DNA of 64,000 bases from Typhlomys cinereus (GCA_023101885.1 JALPQD010000087.1:4201951-4265950); one strand, 5' to 3'. Counted from the first letter of the stretch, positions 34,003 through 46,186 are shown. The notes: generated by a model not told the origin, from the letters alone. A program made the numbers and translations.

Positions 34003-34638
34003 TGTCAGGCCCAAAGCCTGCTATCTGGAGAATGACACATTAGCATCTAAAGGGGGCCATTGTTAGAGACTCCTTCCCTTGGAAGTTGAGTTTACTTCCT
34101 GTCTGTTCTTAGATCACTTTTGTTTTTCTCAGGACTGGCTGGGTTTACCTCCTGTCTGTTCTTAGATCACTTTTGTTTTTCTCAGGACTGGCTGGGTTTA
34201 TCTCCTGTCTGTTCTTAGATCACTTTTGTTTTTCTCAGGACTGGCTGAGTTACCTCCCCCTACAGTTCCTTCCTACATATTTGAGATATGCTAATGCACG
34301 GACCAAGTAACTCTGCTTTGAGGCAAAATCCTCCATTCCCTTCTAGCAACAAGGTGCCATGCCTGTTTTACTCTACCCGGAGACATCATGTCTGGTCCCA
34401 CAGCAAGGAGACATCACTCCTGCTTTTTCTTTGTTAACTAGAATGAATATGTTTTACAAAATCCTGTAAAGAATTTGGTGCTGCTCTTCTTTGATGTTTT
34501 CCTGAATTTGGCCCTGCTCCTTGATTGTTTTCCCATGAATACTCATGTATGCTACAATAAAGTTGGCTTGGATGATGGAGGACATCCTAGGCTCCCTCTG
34601 ACCTGATGCCTGATCAATTCCTACTTCTGTTTCCTGCA
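34003..34638 (+). mobile_element. Probable solo LTR with triplicated 53-bp repeat
   Basis: Starts TGTCAGGC and ends TTCCTGCA, about 636 bp, with AATAAA in 'ctacaataaagttggcttgg' (about 34557). A 53-bp unit starting cctgtctgttcttagatcac recurs at 34098, 34151 and 34204 with almost no differences, in the position of U3 enhancer repeats. It interrupts or abuts a B1 copy on its left. No matching flanking duplication was found, so the exact edges are provisional. Confidence 0.6.
34090..34256. repeat. 53-bp tandem repeat, about 3 copies
   Basis: Exact 53-bp spacing of the 'cctgtctgttcttagatcac' phrase (34098, 34151, 34204). Between-unit differences are limited to single bases. Confidence 0.95.
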
Positions 34639-34697
34639 TGTAAGTCTGGGTTTATGCTGATTCATGGGCCCGGACAGTGTACAACCACATTATAGTT

Positions 34698-34768
34698 ATA
34701 CAGTGTGTGCAATGCAGTCCAGGGTTTTGGGTGAGCACTCTACCTACTGAACTATGTCTTCAGCCCCT
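34698..34768 (-). mobile_element. ID-like SINE
   Basis: 'gtgtgcaatgcagtccaggg' and 'gagcactctacctactgaac' and 'ttcagcccc' are the reverse complement of the rodent ID (tRNA-Ala-derived) SINE. Confidence 0.7.
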
Positions 34769-35038
34769 AACATATCCAGCTTTCTTTTTTGAATTCTCAT
34801 TCATAATCCATGTCACTCCTTTTGGACTTACAACCTGGTGTGGACACTTCCAAGTTAACGGAAAGAAGTATTAGCCGTTGGCTGCCTCCCCGGTAAGAGT
34901 TAGTTTTCAAAAGTTTTGGCATTCTCCAGGATGATTGCTTTGGCACAGTCTCTGCTTCCACAGTATATCCTAATACAAGTCTTTGTATTAGTAGGCTTGG
35001 AGGGAGGGTCAAAATCTTCCTTTAAAATAAAAAAAGAC

Positions 35039-35265
35039 AGAGCTGGAGAGATGGCTCAGGGATTAAGATTTTTTTTTGCAAGCAAAAGGTCCTGAGTTCT
35101 GATCCCAGGTCCCACATAAATAAAGCCAGGTGGAAATGGTGGTGGCCTGAACTTCTGGCCCTAATAGGTAGAGCCTGGGAAATCCCAGAGCAAAGCAAGA
35201 AGGAGGTAGGAGAGATCCAGGATGATTTCCAAAGTCACCCTTGGTCCTCCACAGGGACACACAGT

Positions 35266-35313
<48 letters not shown>

Positions 35314-35340
35314 ATAAATAAATATTTTTAAAAATTTTAA
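35039..35340 (+). mobile_element. B2-superfamily SINE, older subfamily
   Basis: Head 'agctggagagatggctcagg', B box-like 'gagttctgatccca', body 'ggaaatcccagagcaaagca' and 'ccaaagtcacccttggtcct', (CA)n (35266-35308), then A-rich 3' end. One of the clearest older copies. Confidence 0.93.
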
Positions 35341-36155
35341 AAGGCAGATTCTGACTTGGGCTCTGCAAATGATTTCCCAGAGAAGCATCTCAGAAGGACA
35401 GGAACAGTGGTTATGGAGGAAGTGGAGACCTGACAACCCGCCCCACGCCACTGGTTGGGTTTGGAAGATCCTGCTCCCTGGGACTCAGAGAATGTCTGTG
35501 GCGATGGAAACCATGAGAATGCACCTTGATGCCAGACGCTGCAGCGCATTCTGCAGAAGAGGAACAACGAAGGCTCCATAATGTCCCTATGAATTGGTCA
35601 GAAAACATCATGGACACCAGACAAGCTCTGCTTTGATGATTTATGTGTCCATCAGCATGTTATAAAACCTTCAGGCGGGTAGGGTGGGAGAGAACTATGG
35701 CTGATTGTTAAATGACGTTACAAGATGGCTCCCTGCAGAAAAAACATACCAAACTGGTGTTGCTATAAAAAGCCATGCTGGATGCAGCAATGTGACACCC
35801 ACTACTTCGAGGGGTTCTGGCTGTGTTCTTATGAAACCAAAAGGGGAGATTGCATGAGCAATCTGAAGTGCAGGATGCCAAGGTTAAAGAGGTGAATGAC
35901 TTGTCTGTGTGTCAGTCAGGCTGCACTGAAAAGGACAGAGGGCCAGCCCTCTGGATGCTCACTGCACCACGTGGCCTCGGGCAACATGACCCGCCACCCA
36001 GAAGAGCGGAGGGCAGGCGTCCTCCTTGGATTGTAGGAAAACCCAAGAGCAGGCCTCAGGTTTTCTTTCTGTGAATCCATGGGACAAAATAAGAAGGAAC
36101 AACTCTGCATAAAACTTCCTAAGAGCTCAGAATTCAAGAGATCTGCTGCAATTCA
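35341..36155. other. Single-copy sequence, no gene recognised
   Basis: Open frames overlap on both strands (35337-36137) with no domain; none is called. Confidence 0.4.
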
Positions 36156-36156
36156 G

Positions 36157-36670
36157 GGCCAGAGAGATGGCTCAACTGGCAAAGTGCTTGTTGGAAAGCA
36201 GGAAGAGCTGAGTTCAAAATCCCTAGAACCCACCTAAAAATGTCAAGCCAAAAGAGAGCCCTTGTAATCCCAGCACTGGGGTGTCACAGGCTGGGGGACC
36301 TCTGGGGCTCACTAGCCAGTCAGCCCAGACTCACCAGCAAGCCCCAAGTCAATGAGAGACCCTGACTCAAAAGACAAGATGGATGGCGCCTGTGGAGTGA
36401 CATGCAGGTTGTCCTCTGGTATCTGCATACGCTCACACACACCAAATGCCCTCCACATGCATATATACATGTACTACCACACTCCAGGTTCCCCTCTACA
36501 CACATGCACATACACGTACTCACACACACATCAAGTGTTCACACACATGTATATGCATGTACATACACCAAGTGCCCCTCCACATACATGCATATACATG
36601 TACACACATACCAAATGCCCCTCCATATGCATGCACATGTTATCACTCATATGTACACATGGAGTGAAAA
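36157..36670 (+). mobile_element. B4-like composite SINE with long CA-rich tail
   Basis: tRNA-type head 'gggccagagagatggctcaa' fused to a 7SL/B1-like piece 'cttgtaatcccagcactggg', then 'agagaccctgactcaaaaga' and 'ggttgtcctctggtatctgc'. The tail (36430-36660) is a degenerate CA array with repeated 'accaaatgcccctcca' spacers, roughly 50-65 bp apart. Confidence 0.75.
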
Positions 36671-37805
36671 GAGAAGATCTGCTACTTGCTAATTCGCTTG
36701 CTTTCTAAATAATTTCTTATTTAGAGTTAAATTAGAGTTTGAGGTTTGGTGGCTCGCTGAACCACTGAGCTGCAATCCTACTCTGTAAAGTGAGTCTCAC
36801 CTTGCTGCTTAACCAGCTGCAGAATGACTGTAATGAGAAGGCTCTCTCAGAGATGATGCACAAATTCTATTTGTAATCATTGCCATCTTCTGCCACCCAG
36901 AGGAAAACTCGGTGTGGATTGTGGATTATGCACAGTAGACCATGCCAGTAGGTCGTCTACAGGTAGACAGTCGGCAGCCTACACAGCGATCAAGAGTGGC
37001 TCCTGTTCAAAGCCGAGGGCTTCCAAAGCTTATGTACCAGAGCTCAGCTGCTCCCTGGGAAGGTAGACACGCACCAACGATGGGGAAAGTTCAGTGGTTG
37101 CTAAGACTAGAAAACCACTCCAGAAAGAAGGGAGAAGCGGGCCTGAGGAGGGTCTCCACTTCCTGCCCATCTCAGCGGTCATGTGAGCATCTCCTTGTTC
37201 TCTCTCCACATCCTGTCAATGACACAAAGAAACGATGTCCACTGCACACAAGGCAAAAACAATCTGGCCTCCCCGTTTTGCCTAATTCTGGGTGGGCATC
37301 GTTCAGATGAGACAATTTCCTTGCCAGGAGTAGAGTTCATTTCCAGCGTTTCTGCAGAGCCTCGGCCCATAATAGAGTGTGGCTGGTTTTCCCGCAGACC
37401 CTCGTGAATGATTTATGAGTGGTGCCTGAAGGAAGACCAGGGCCCGGCTCCAATTAATCATGGCCCAGAGAACCTTAACGAAGGATGACGCTCTGGCCAC
37501 TGCAAGCTCATTAGTGGAGGATGACCCCCACTTTTCAAATAGCCTTTAAAGACACCATGTAATGAAAATAATGTATTAGCTACAAAGCAATGAGAGCTAG
37601 CACTCAGTGAACAGCAAGCCCAGGAGTGTATGTAATACAAATAAAATCTGCCCTGGATTTGTATTCATTGAAGAGGGAATTTTAGTGTTTTAATATAAGA
37701 CGTTAAGTATTTTAATATAAAGTAAACCAGTGTCTGAGTGATTTTTATGTCATCCTTGACCTGAGAAACACCTTTCCCTTGGTTTTAAAAATCAATTTCA
37801 TGGAA
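36671..37805. promoter_or_regulatory. Single-copy sequence with candidate conserved non-coding element
   Basis: 37330-37700 is repeat-free and contains 'gctccaattaatcatggccc', 'gcaagctcattagtgg' and 'tttgtattcattgaagag', the homeodomain-rich pattern common in developmental enhancers. 36671-37330 shows nothing specific. Conservation is untested. Confidence 0.3.
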
Positions 37806-38131
37806 ATTGGGGTGAGGAATGGCTCCAGATTTAAAACCTTCCCCTCACAAGCAAAAGGACCTAAGTTTGGATCCCCAGATCCTCAGTTCAGATCCATACC
37901 AGGTGGATATGGCAGTGGCTTGCAGCTTCAGTCCTGGAAGGCAGAACCTGGAAAACCCCAGAGCAAAGCAATAAGGAGGCAGAGCAAACCAGCATGATTT
38001 CGTGTCACCCTTGGGCCTCCACAGGCACACACACATAAGTGCCCTCTTCCATATGCACACATACACACACACATACACACGCACACATATACACACACAC
38101 ACATGCACATATACACACACACATACACATG

Positions 38132-38163
<32 letters not shown>

Positions 38164-38176
38164 ATATTAAAAAACA
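37806..38176 (+). mobile_element. B2-superfamily SINE, older subfamily, long CA tail
   Basis: Diverged head ('ggggtgaggaatggctcc'), 'cccagagcaaagcaataagg', 'gtcacccttgggcctccaca', then about 140 bp of CA-rich tail with ATAC interruptions (38022-38162). Confidence 0.88.
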
Positions 38177-38512
38177 AGGATTTGGCAGTAACAGATGCGT
38201 CCACACTGCAGAAAACCGGAATGTGCCTTGTCGTGCTCACCAGCTGCATCAGGAAATATTTTCCCTTAGTCTTAAGGACCTTCCCTCCAGAAGGGCATGT
38301 TTCCTTTTTGAGGAAATGGCTATCTAACACTATTCTCTAATACACACTCAGTACAGCTTAGTACATTCAAATGGTCACTACTGTTCGCAAACACGGGCAG
38401 TCATTAGAAGCATCAAAAGTCTTTGAAAATCATCCACCTGCTTTGCAATTGTTCACTGAATTAGCACATGGGGTGTACCTCCAGAACATACCTCCTTCTA
38501 CTTTGCTTAGTA

Positions 38513-38640
38513 TGGCAGCCTGGCGGTGCACCCCCACACTCAGGAGGTTAAGGAGTATAACAATTTCAAAGCCAACCTGGGCTGCCCAGAGGTTCCAGGC
38601 CAACCTGGACTGCACAGTTGAGACCCTGTCTCAAAAAAAC
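38513..38640 (+). mobile_element. B1 SINE
   Basis: 'gcctggcggtgcacccccac', 'actcaggaggttaagg', 'gccaacctgggctgc' and 'gagaccctgtctcaaaaaaa' follow B1 order. Confidence 0.85.
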
Positions 38641-40330
38641 TTCTCTTAGTAGACGTCTCTGGCCAGCTGAGTTTTAGTGCAATTTCAACCCTAATAAATT
38701 CTAATCAATATCCAGATAGTTCCAAACATCTCACAGACAATGCACAGACACAAAAGAAAGCAAAGAATGTTTTCTTCCCTGCACGTTAATTCCCCGATAC
38801 GCATTTATTTGCATCCATTCATGTCTGTCCAGGGATTTGTTGTCATTCATGAAGATGGCTTGTGATAATTATCACTATTCAGTTATAAGAGATTATGTTA
38901 AGTGGGAAGCCGCTGAAGCACAAATACAATTGATAGCTGTAGACCTCATTGTATATCTCACCTGCAAGACACTCATTCACTGTCTATCATTTCTATGCAG
39001 AGACCTCGCTCCCTGTATACAGCACCTGTCTGCTCATTAAACTATATGGTTCTGGTATTTTAGGCATTCTATCAACCGTGATGGATTCAGCATGTTCAAT
39101 AAGAGGTACCCTCGGAAGGAAAAGCACTTGAAACTAAAAAGTGATCCTACTAGAAACAGTGAGGTCACAGGGGACACATTTCTCCCTCAGCATAGGACTT
39201 CTTGCTACCCACAGTTCCAGGCGACATTTGCACTTCATATTGCTCTCTTGAAAAGTAATAACTCAGAAGACAAACATGATTTCATTTCGACCTAAAATCC
39301 ACGGGGGACATTCAGAGATTTAGATATTGTAGCTACTGCAGCCTGCAGCAGACAAGGTAAGAAATTCCCCCAATAAAGATTCACTCAAGGCTGCTTTCTC
39401 TCGAGCTGAACATAAAGCAGCATTTCGACCATCTTAGAAAAGCCTGCAAATGCCCACGGGCAGGTGCACGTCCACAGAGGACCTGCTTCCTTCTCTTCAC
39501 CTATGAATGTAGCAGGCATAGTCTTCACGGGCTCCAGGGCCCTTTCTGTGCATGTTGATGGGAAGAGAAAGGTTGGGGTGATACCCTGCCCTTCCTTCCT
39601 AAGATCCTTTATCCCCAGACAACCCCTACAGAATGGTTTGTCTCCTCTAAAAAAGAGCTCTCGGCAATTATTAGAGCCACATGCAAAGTATTGAAACAAT
39701 TGACTGATTCATGAAACTAGCTGATCTCTTATTCAAATCACAGCCAGCATTAGTGAAATACACAGGACTCTAAAATCTCTTTTCCCTGTTTCTGAGTACC
39801 AACCATTCATTCATACCTGTGTTGACTGACCTGAGTACTTCTAATCACTTCTTATATTTTGAAGAATAAAATAGTACCACATATGAAATACCCATTGTAT
39901 TTGCAATCATCCCAACCCAAAACTTTCAAATGACAAAACTTTCCTCTAACCACATGAGCGTGCAAGGATTTCCAGCAAGCACAGAGCTCTCTGCAGACTT
40001 AGAGAGTGATTTGCTTACTCGCTAAGGCTGTTTCTATTTGAGGGTTAATGAGGCAGAAGTGGTAAGAAAGGAAAGAGAGAAGAAAACAAGGGAAAGAGAA
40101 GAAGACAAAGCAAAGAAGAAAGAGGAGACACCAGGAAAAGAAACAGAGGAAAGCAAAGATTATTTCCCATTTTTGCTCTGCCTCGTTCACAAGTGAGTGA
40201 TGTGGGTTATTTTCTCTACAAAACAGAGAACTATTGTGCGGGAAAGTCTTGAGAACTAGAAAGAGCATGATTAATTTTTAGGGTGTGCCTGCATGCATAC
40301 ACGTGGGTATGCATACGGTATTAATACATA
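38641..40330. other. Single-copy sequence, no gene recognised
   Basis: About 1.7 kb without a clear repeat. A purine-rich stretch (40060-40150) produces a phenylalanine/cysteine-rich frame on the minus strand that is compositional. No exon is supported. Confidence 0.4.
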
Positions 40331-40351
40331 CTCACAAACAGGAAAATTTTA

Positions 40352-41038
40352 TTGTTTTTTTGTGTGTGTGTGTGTGTGTTTTTCCTTTTTTTTTTTAAAA
40401 AATTTATTATACATTTAAAATTTACCATTCCCTCCACCTCCCCCTCCTCCCCTGAACCCCCTCCCCTCCCTTCCCCCGTGCTCCCCCCAACTTCCTTTAT
40501 GTGAGCCTAACCTCCAGATGAATGACCAGTATCCATTCTTGTAGTAGTGGCTGCCTGCCTCCAGGGGTCTCGGTGCCCTTAACAGATGCTAGACTTTATG
40601 AGGGCAACAGTGCACTGGACATTGCGCAGGGCATGCAAAGTCCCATTATGATTGCTTTGGCCCCAACTATTGTTGAGAATCTTGCAAATCGTTGCTCCTC
40701 CCATCCTTTTGCTCTTACAATCTTACCGCCCCCTCTTCCGCAAATGTCCCTGAGCTCCAGGATGGGGAGAGATTAGGCTGGCCTAGTTCTATGTGATTGA
40801 TATAGAGTCTTTGAAGTTCTGGATTGTGGTTTGTTGATTTTCTTTTGCAGTTTTGCTGCTCCTGCAATTCCCTCCACTCCATTCTTCTGGGCACTGTATG
40901 TCACCCCCTGGCCAGAGACAAAAAGCTGTTAAACTGGAGTCTTGTTGTAATAGCACATTCAAGGGTAGATGTAATAAGAGTAGGAAACCTCACTGAGGGA
41001 GGTGTCCATCACCCATGTGCAAAATGATTACTTTTTAT
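40352..41038 (-). mobile_element. 5'-truncated L1 3' end with perfect target-site duplication
   Basis: Reverse complement of the L1 3'UTR from the region equivalent to 25400 down to the A-rich end (40388-40430). A perfect 21-bp direct repeat flanks it at 40331-40351 and 41039-41059 (beginning ctcacaaacagg, ending attttta). A TG run (40362-40378) sits between the L1 tail and the left duplicate. Confidence 0.95.
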
Positions 41039-41197
41039 CTCACAAACAGGAAAATTTTAAATCAATCAATGAACAAATTAAGGGGAAATGAAGAGGCAGT
41101 ATAATCAGACTCTAAAGAGATATATACCATATATTCCTCTTCCTTCCTCCATACTTTTCCTTTTTGTAACAAATGAATAATTGTCACATTCTAAATA

Positions 41198-41475
41198 TGA
41201 GCTGTCCCCTACAGACTCCTGTTTGAATCCTTAGCTAATGTTCAAGAAGGCCCAGGGAGACACACACTCAAGGCTGTCTCTCGCTTTCTCTCTCTGCCTC
41301 CTGGTGGCTGCGGTGGCCTGAACCAGCCTCCTGCTTCTGTCACCGAGCCACGCCTTCCGCTATGTGACTCCCAGTATCACAGACTATGTCCACTCTGAAG
41401 CTGTGAGCCAAACAAACCCTTCAGTCCTCTGAGCTGCTGGAGCGTCTCGCAGCAGCCAAAGAACAGAAACTTCAA
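41198..41475 (+). mobile_element. LTR-like dispersed repeat, 'family A', internally deleted
   Basis: 'gagctgtcccctacagactc', 'ttgaatccttagctaatgtt', then 'ctgtgagccaaacaaaccct' and 'gagctgctggagcgtc'. The central 'ggagccttgctggagg' block is missing, so the copy has an internal deletion. Confidence 0.65.
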
Positions 41476-41559
41476 CAAGCATTTGTTATTTTGATACCAC
41501 GTGCTGATTCGGCACAGGGAAGACTTAGGACCCATTTACAGCAGCAGATGCTGTGTGTC

Positions 41560-41900
41560 ACGGTGTGGGTGTGAGCTGTCCCACACAGACTCGCGTGTTT
41601 GCATCCTTAGTTGATGTTCATATTCAAGAAGGTTGTAGCAACTTTGGGAAGTGGAGCCTTGCTGGAGGAAGCGATGTCACAGGGGGTGGGCCTTGAGGTT
41701 GGTTAGTCCCACCCTGATTCCTGCTAGCAGTTTCCTGCTTGCTCTCTCGGCTTCCACAATGATGGATGTGACCTAAGTCGCCTTCAGCTTCAGCCATTTG
41801 CCACAATGGACTATCTCCTCTCTGGAACCGAAAGCCAAATAACTCTCCCTTTCTCTCTTAAGCTGACTGACTCTTGTCTCCAGAAGCAGAGAGACCATAA
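41560..41900 (+). mobile_element. LTR-like dispersed repeat, 'family A'
   Basis: 'gagctgtcccacacagactc', 'gtggagccttgctggaggaa', 'gggggtgggccttgaggttg', 'ccacaatggactatctcctc', 'gaaagccaaataactctccc', 'ttaagctgactgac'. The most complete plus-strand copy here, about 360 bp downstream of another same-orientation copy. Confidence 0.75.
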
Positions 41901-42418
41901 ACCATGTCAACACCATGTTAGAGCAAAACTAGGAATTTGTCAGCGTCTTAACAACCTGACCTCAAATTGCATAGGCTTATTTTTTCTGAGAAAATCCTGA
42001 CATCATTCAGTTAAACTTCCTTAACCTCTCTTAGTTTTCACCAATATTCACAACAAAAAATTAACCCTATGCACACCTCACAAACTTCAAGATAATTAGT
42101 GGCAAAGAAGAAACGTTGATCATCTTACAAATTAGCAAACAGCGGAGGCAGCTACAGATTTTTTGGAGACAGGAAGCATCGGTTTAGCTTTCTTGCTGTG
42201 GTGGCCAAATGCTGATAGAAAGACCAAGGTAGGAAATACTCACTTCTGGTTCTTGGTTTCAGGGGCCTCTAGTCCATCATGGCAGCTTCCAGGAGCAACC
42301 AGGGAAAGATACAGGCTGGAGATTGTGCTCCAGGTGACCTGCATTCCACAGGAAGCCCATGTCCCAACGTCTACTCAAGTTTTTGTTTTTGTTTTAAGAA
42401 TTTTTTTAATATTTCACT

Positions 42419-42420
<2 letters not shown>
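41900..42420. other. Single-copy sequence
   Basis: No repeat or gene recognised. Confidence 0.4.
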
Positions 42421-42477
<57 letters not shown>

Positions 42478-42498
42478 CTCTCTCTCTCTTTATTTCTT

Positions 42499-42541
<43 letters not shown>

Positions 42542-42554
42542 TCTTTCTTTCTTT
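42421..42554. repeat. (CTTT)n(CT)n(CTTT)n compound microsatellite
   Basis: About 55 bp of tetranucleotide CTTT, about 45 bp of CT-rich, then CTTT again. It forms the tail side of the following reverse SINE. Frames crossing it are low-complexity artefacts. Confidence 0.93.
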
Positions 42555-42799
42555 GTGTGTGTGTGTGTGTATATATGTATCAGAGAGCACATGTGTCCCT
42601 GTGGAGGACCAAGGGTGACTTCAGGAATCATCCTGGATTGCTTCTACCTCCTTTTTGCTTTGCTCTAGGATTCCCTAGGCTCTGCCCACCAGAGTTGGAT
42701 GTGCAGGCCACCATCATTTCCACATGGCATTATTATGTGGGACCTGGGATCTGAACTGAGAACCTTCTGCTTACAAGACAGAACCATCTCTCTGGGCCC
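42555..42799 (-). mobile_element. B2-superfamily SINE, older subfamily
   Basis: TG tail, 'tatcagagagcacatgtgtc', 'gaccaagggtgacttcagga', 'catcctggattgcttctacc', ending in a degraded head 'aaccatctctctgggccc'. Confidence 0.9.
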
Positions 42800-44007
42800 A
42801 GTCTACTCAAGTGTTAACCCCAGCAATGGACTCTTCTACAGGCCTGAGCCATGGAACTCAAACTGTCTGGAAAACCCACAGCACACGTACCCACAGGCAC
42901 CCTTTACTAATCCTGTAGGTGTTCGGTAATCTAATCAGGATGACAAACAAGATCAGTCATCTCACGCAATAAGCATTTCTGATGCACTTCCAATCACTTG
43001 CCATTAGTTGCCTACCACAAATATTTAAAACAGCTTTCGTTCCTGACCACAATTTAGCATTTACTCTTCTGTTTCCAAGGTCTACATTTGCTCTGTAAAT
43101 CAAGAAGTGATTTGGCCACTCAATCTATTTCAGCCCCTAACTGCATGTGACACCTGAAGACACGAGCCTGAAGTCTCTTTTCTTTTCATTCCTTTGTTCT
43201 CAGACATTTAAAATGCCAAGGTTTGTTTCTCGGACACCTCAAAAACCCCTTATTTATCAAGGCTGCATTTATTAACCCAGCAGCACTAGGGGAGAACCCC
43301 ACGTTCCGTCAGTAGGTCAGGAGCACATGTGTGTAGGGCTTTGTGCATGTCTTCACTGCACGAGTCTCATCCAGAACTGGATTAAATTAGTGATGCGGCA
43401 TGCGGAGCTGAGGGTCTTTAAACAAGCCTTCCTCTGCAAGTAGTTGTTTCTTAAGTGAGCTATTTGCCCAGCTGAGCAATCTAGAGTCTTGCATATGGTC
43501 TGAGTACCCAGATGAGAAAAGTATTTGCTCATATAAATTGGATTTTTTAGGTGTGCTTTGAAGTACAGAGTGGATCTATTTATAGATTTCATTCTCTTCT
43601 TGGAACACAAAGTCATTTGATCTAAGAGGACTCATCTCTCCATATACCATGAACAAATTTCTGGTGTTTTTGTTTTTTTGTGGGGATGAGGTAGTGGATA
43701 TCTCTCCTATGTGATTAGAAGCAATTGGATCCTCAAGACACAGAGCAAAATTTTAGCAGACTCCTCTCGGGTCAACTGTACTTGGCAGGTCCTACCTACC
43801 ATTTCCCAAACTTTACAGTCACATACAATAGTGCTCAGAATACTTAGCTACCCAAACACACACAATGATTCACAATCCCCACTTTCTTGACATTGTTATA
43901 GTCTCCCCTATTTTGAGTAGAAATTACCCGTCAGGAACTTCTCTCTCAGCCCTGTCACCCAGATTTCAAATTCGTCTTACTCGGTGACATCATAATGTCC
44001 CCCAGAA
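42800..44007. promoter_or_regulatory. Single-copy sequence, candidate conserved non-coding DNA
   Basis: Repeat-free for about 1.2 kb. 43200-43640 has the even, AT-leaning composition and TAAT/ATTA cores of a non-coding conserved element (for example 'ggattaaattagtgatgc'). No exon recognised. Confidence 0.3.
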
Positions 44008-44085
44008 ATTGCATCAGTCACTTTTCCAACCACTGTGACCAAAGCAACTTCATCTGGCAACAAGCAACTTAAGAGAGGATGGACT

Positions 44086-44387
44086 GGGGCTAGAGAGGCG
44101 GCTCAGGGTTTAAACCTCTGCCTTGCAGTCAGAAGGTCCTAAGTTCGGATCCTAAACCCCACGTATAGACGCCGGGCAGGAAGCCGGGGCAGCCTGTATT
44201 TCTGGTCCTAGTATGGTGGAGCCTGTGAATCCTGGGGCAGAGTAAACAAGGAGGAGGTGGAGGCGTCCATGTTGGTTCCTGAATTCGCCCATGGTTCTAC
44301 ATATACACATATACATACATACATACACACACGCACACACACGCACACACGCACACACACACAATTGAATAAATAGATAAATAAAAA
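44086..44387 (+). mobile_element. Young-subfamily B2-superfamily SINE nested in family A
   Basis: Head 'ggggctagagaggcggctca', body ending 'gaattcgcccatggttctac', CA tail and 'caattgaataaatag' end. Flanked by aagagaggatggact (44071-44085) and aagagaggaaggact (44388-44402), a 15-bp target-site duplication with one mismatch. Confidence 0.93.
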
Positions 44388-44432
44388 AAGAGAGGAAGGA
44401 CTTGTTGTGGATCACGGCGTTTGCTTGCTGTG

Positions 44433-44467
44433 GTGATGGTGGTGGTGGTGGTGGTGGTGGTGGTGGT
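44433..44467. repeat. (GGT)n trinucleotide repeat
   Basis: About eleven ggt units. Reads as a poly-Gly or poly-Pro run in short frames that are not genes. Confidence 0.93.
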
Positions 44468-44940
44468 TTCCCACTCCTTGTGCTCTTATTTATTGACTCA
44501 ATAGTTTTGAGTTTTGAGCCTTTGCCTTCACACATGCTTGGGTCTCCGGAAGCGTGTTTTCTAGTGCAGTTAGAAGGGCGTTGGAAAGGAAAGTTGTCTT
44601 CCCTGAGTCAGTGCTGCAGAGAGCACGTTTCTCTGAATGATGCTTCCTGTGCACCACACTGTGGAGATCAGCGATAGTAGAGGAGGATAGCAGGAGAGAC
44701 GTTCTGGCATGAACACAACCAAGTGGAACTGACATGAGCTAGGCCATGTCAGAAGCAGATTCAAAGCTGAAGGCCCACCCCCAGTGACGTACTTCCTCCA
44801 GCAAGTCTCCACCTCCTAAAGGTTCCATAACTTTCCCAAACGGCTGCCAGTTATGGGTCAAGCATTCAAATCCATGATCCCATGGGGGATCACTCACATC
44901 CCATCCATGACAGAGTACATCTTCCATTCTCCACACTCCA

Positions 44941-45654
44941 AATAAAAGTGTCTACGAGAAATAAAAGTGTTGCTGCCTTCCTTCCCATCCCATCATTGTA
45001 TAATGGACATTGAGAGCAATGCGATGTGCTTTTAGCTCTGAGGTCACCATGGGGACCCACATCATCATGAATTCTAGTTTTCATTCTGATTGTGTCACAT
45101 GTAGAAGGAAGGGTGGGAACAGTAGTGGTGAACAAATTGGTGTAATCTGACAGATTCGAGATTGTGTTCTTTACGCACACTTCCACAGCTCCCCAACTCC
45201 AAGGCAGAGAGAAAGGACATGTGGCCGGCTAACATCCAGCAGACTCTCTGGGCACGTGAACTGCTTGTAGTTTCGATCTGCACACGGCACAGGACGCTCC
45301 GAGATGTCCCATTCTCTTTCAGAGCAGCTTTTGGGCTTATGTGATAGTCAGAAGCTGGAAGAATGGACTCCTTTTAGATCCCATTAGGAGAGTGCATCTG
45401 GTAGGAAACTCCTGCACAGTGTTGTGTGGGGGCAGGACATACACTGTATCAACTCACTGAGACATTGGGGGCCTGTCCACTCAGACCAATAGAAGACTTG
45501 GGATAAAAATGAGCTGTATAACTTCTTTCAACAATGGAGGAGATGGAGCTGGACAAGCAAAGCTCTTGGGAATAACTCTAGCTGAACTCTTGTGTGTTCG
45601 AAACCTACTGATGGCTCCTTCCTCACACAACCCTTACTGTCCATCGGTTTCTTT
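44941..45654. other. Single-copy sequence
   Basis: No repeat or gene recognised. Confidence 0.4.
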
Positions 45655-46160
45655 GCATCAGTGCAGATGCCTCTTCTTTTGCTTCTGATATTGATCAATT
45701 ATGTCTCTTCTCTATTGTCTTGGTTGGTCTGGCTGGGAGATTATCAATATGACTGATCTTTTCGAAGAGCCAGTTTTGCTTTTGTCAATACTTAATATTA
45801 TCTTTTAGTTTTCCATAGCATTTGTTTCTGCTCCAATACATATGATTTATCTTCAGCGCCAGTTCAGCTTAAATCACTCCCCTTTCTCCAGTTTCCTAGC
45901 ATGAAGACTGAAGTTACCAGCATTCACATCATTCTTTTTCTCTAATGTCTGCATGGGAACCCAGGAGACTTTTCTCTAAGGACTTTATTTCACGACATCT
46001 CAAGGCAAAGTGACACTTCTCCCTGGTCTCTCTTCTCTACCTTGTGATTTGTTTATGAATATTCCTTTTCATCTGTAAGGACTTATGGTCCAGGATTTGG
46101 TCTAGCTTAGTGGTTGAGGGTACTTTTCACATCATCTGTATCCTTCTTTCTTACTTGCTT
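45655..46160 (-). mobile_element. Old L1 ORF2 fragment, antisense
   Basis: The plus strand reads like the antisense of L1 ORF2: 'ttgtcttggttggtctggct', 'gattatcaatatgactgatc', 'ttttcgaagagccagttttg', then 'cttgtgatttgtttatgaat'. It covers the endonuclease-RT linker. Heavily diverged, no open frame. Confidence 0.65.
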
Positions 46161-46186
46161 AAAGCATCATTTTGAAATGAAAGTAT

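Larger units (their letters stand above)
44008..44940 (-). mobile_element. LTR-like dispersed repeat, 'family A', split by SINE and extra sequence
   Basis: The 3' end (44008-44085 plus 44388-44420) reads in reverse as 'ttaagttgcttgttgcc...gtcacagtggttgg'. The 5' part is at about 44690-44935 ('gcccacccccagtgacgtac', 'ttcctccagcaagtctccac', 'gggtcaagcattcaaatcca'). The middle holds a SINE, a (GGT)n and 200 bp that I cannot assign. Confidence 0.6.

Noticed and set aside
42163..42668. 151- and 129-codon Phe/Leu/Ser-rich frames
   Set aside because: Generated by the (CTTT)n(CT)n microsatellite and the adjoining reverse SINE.
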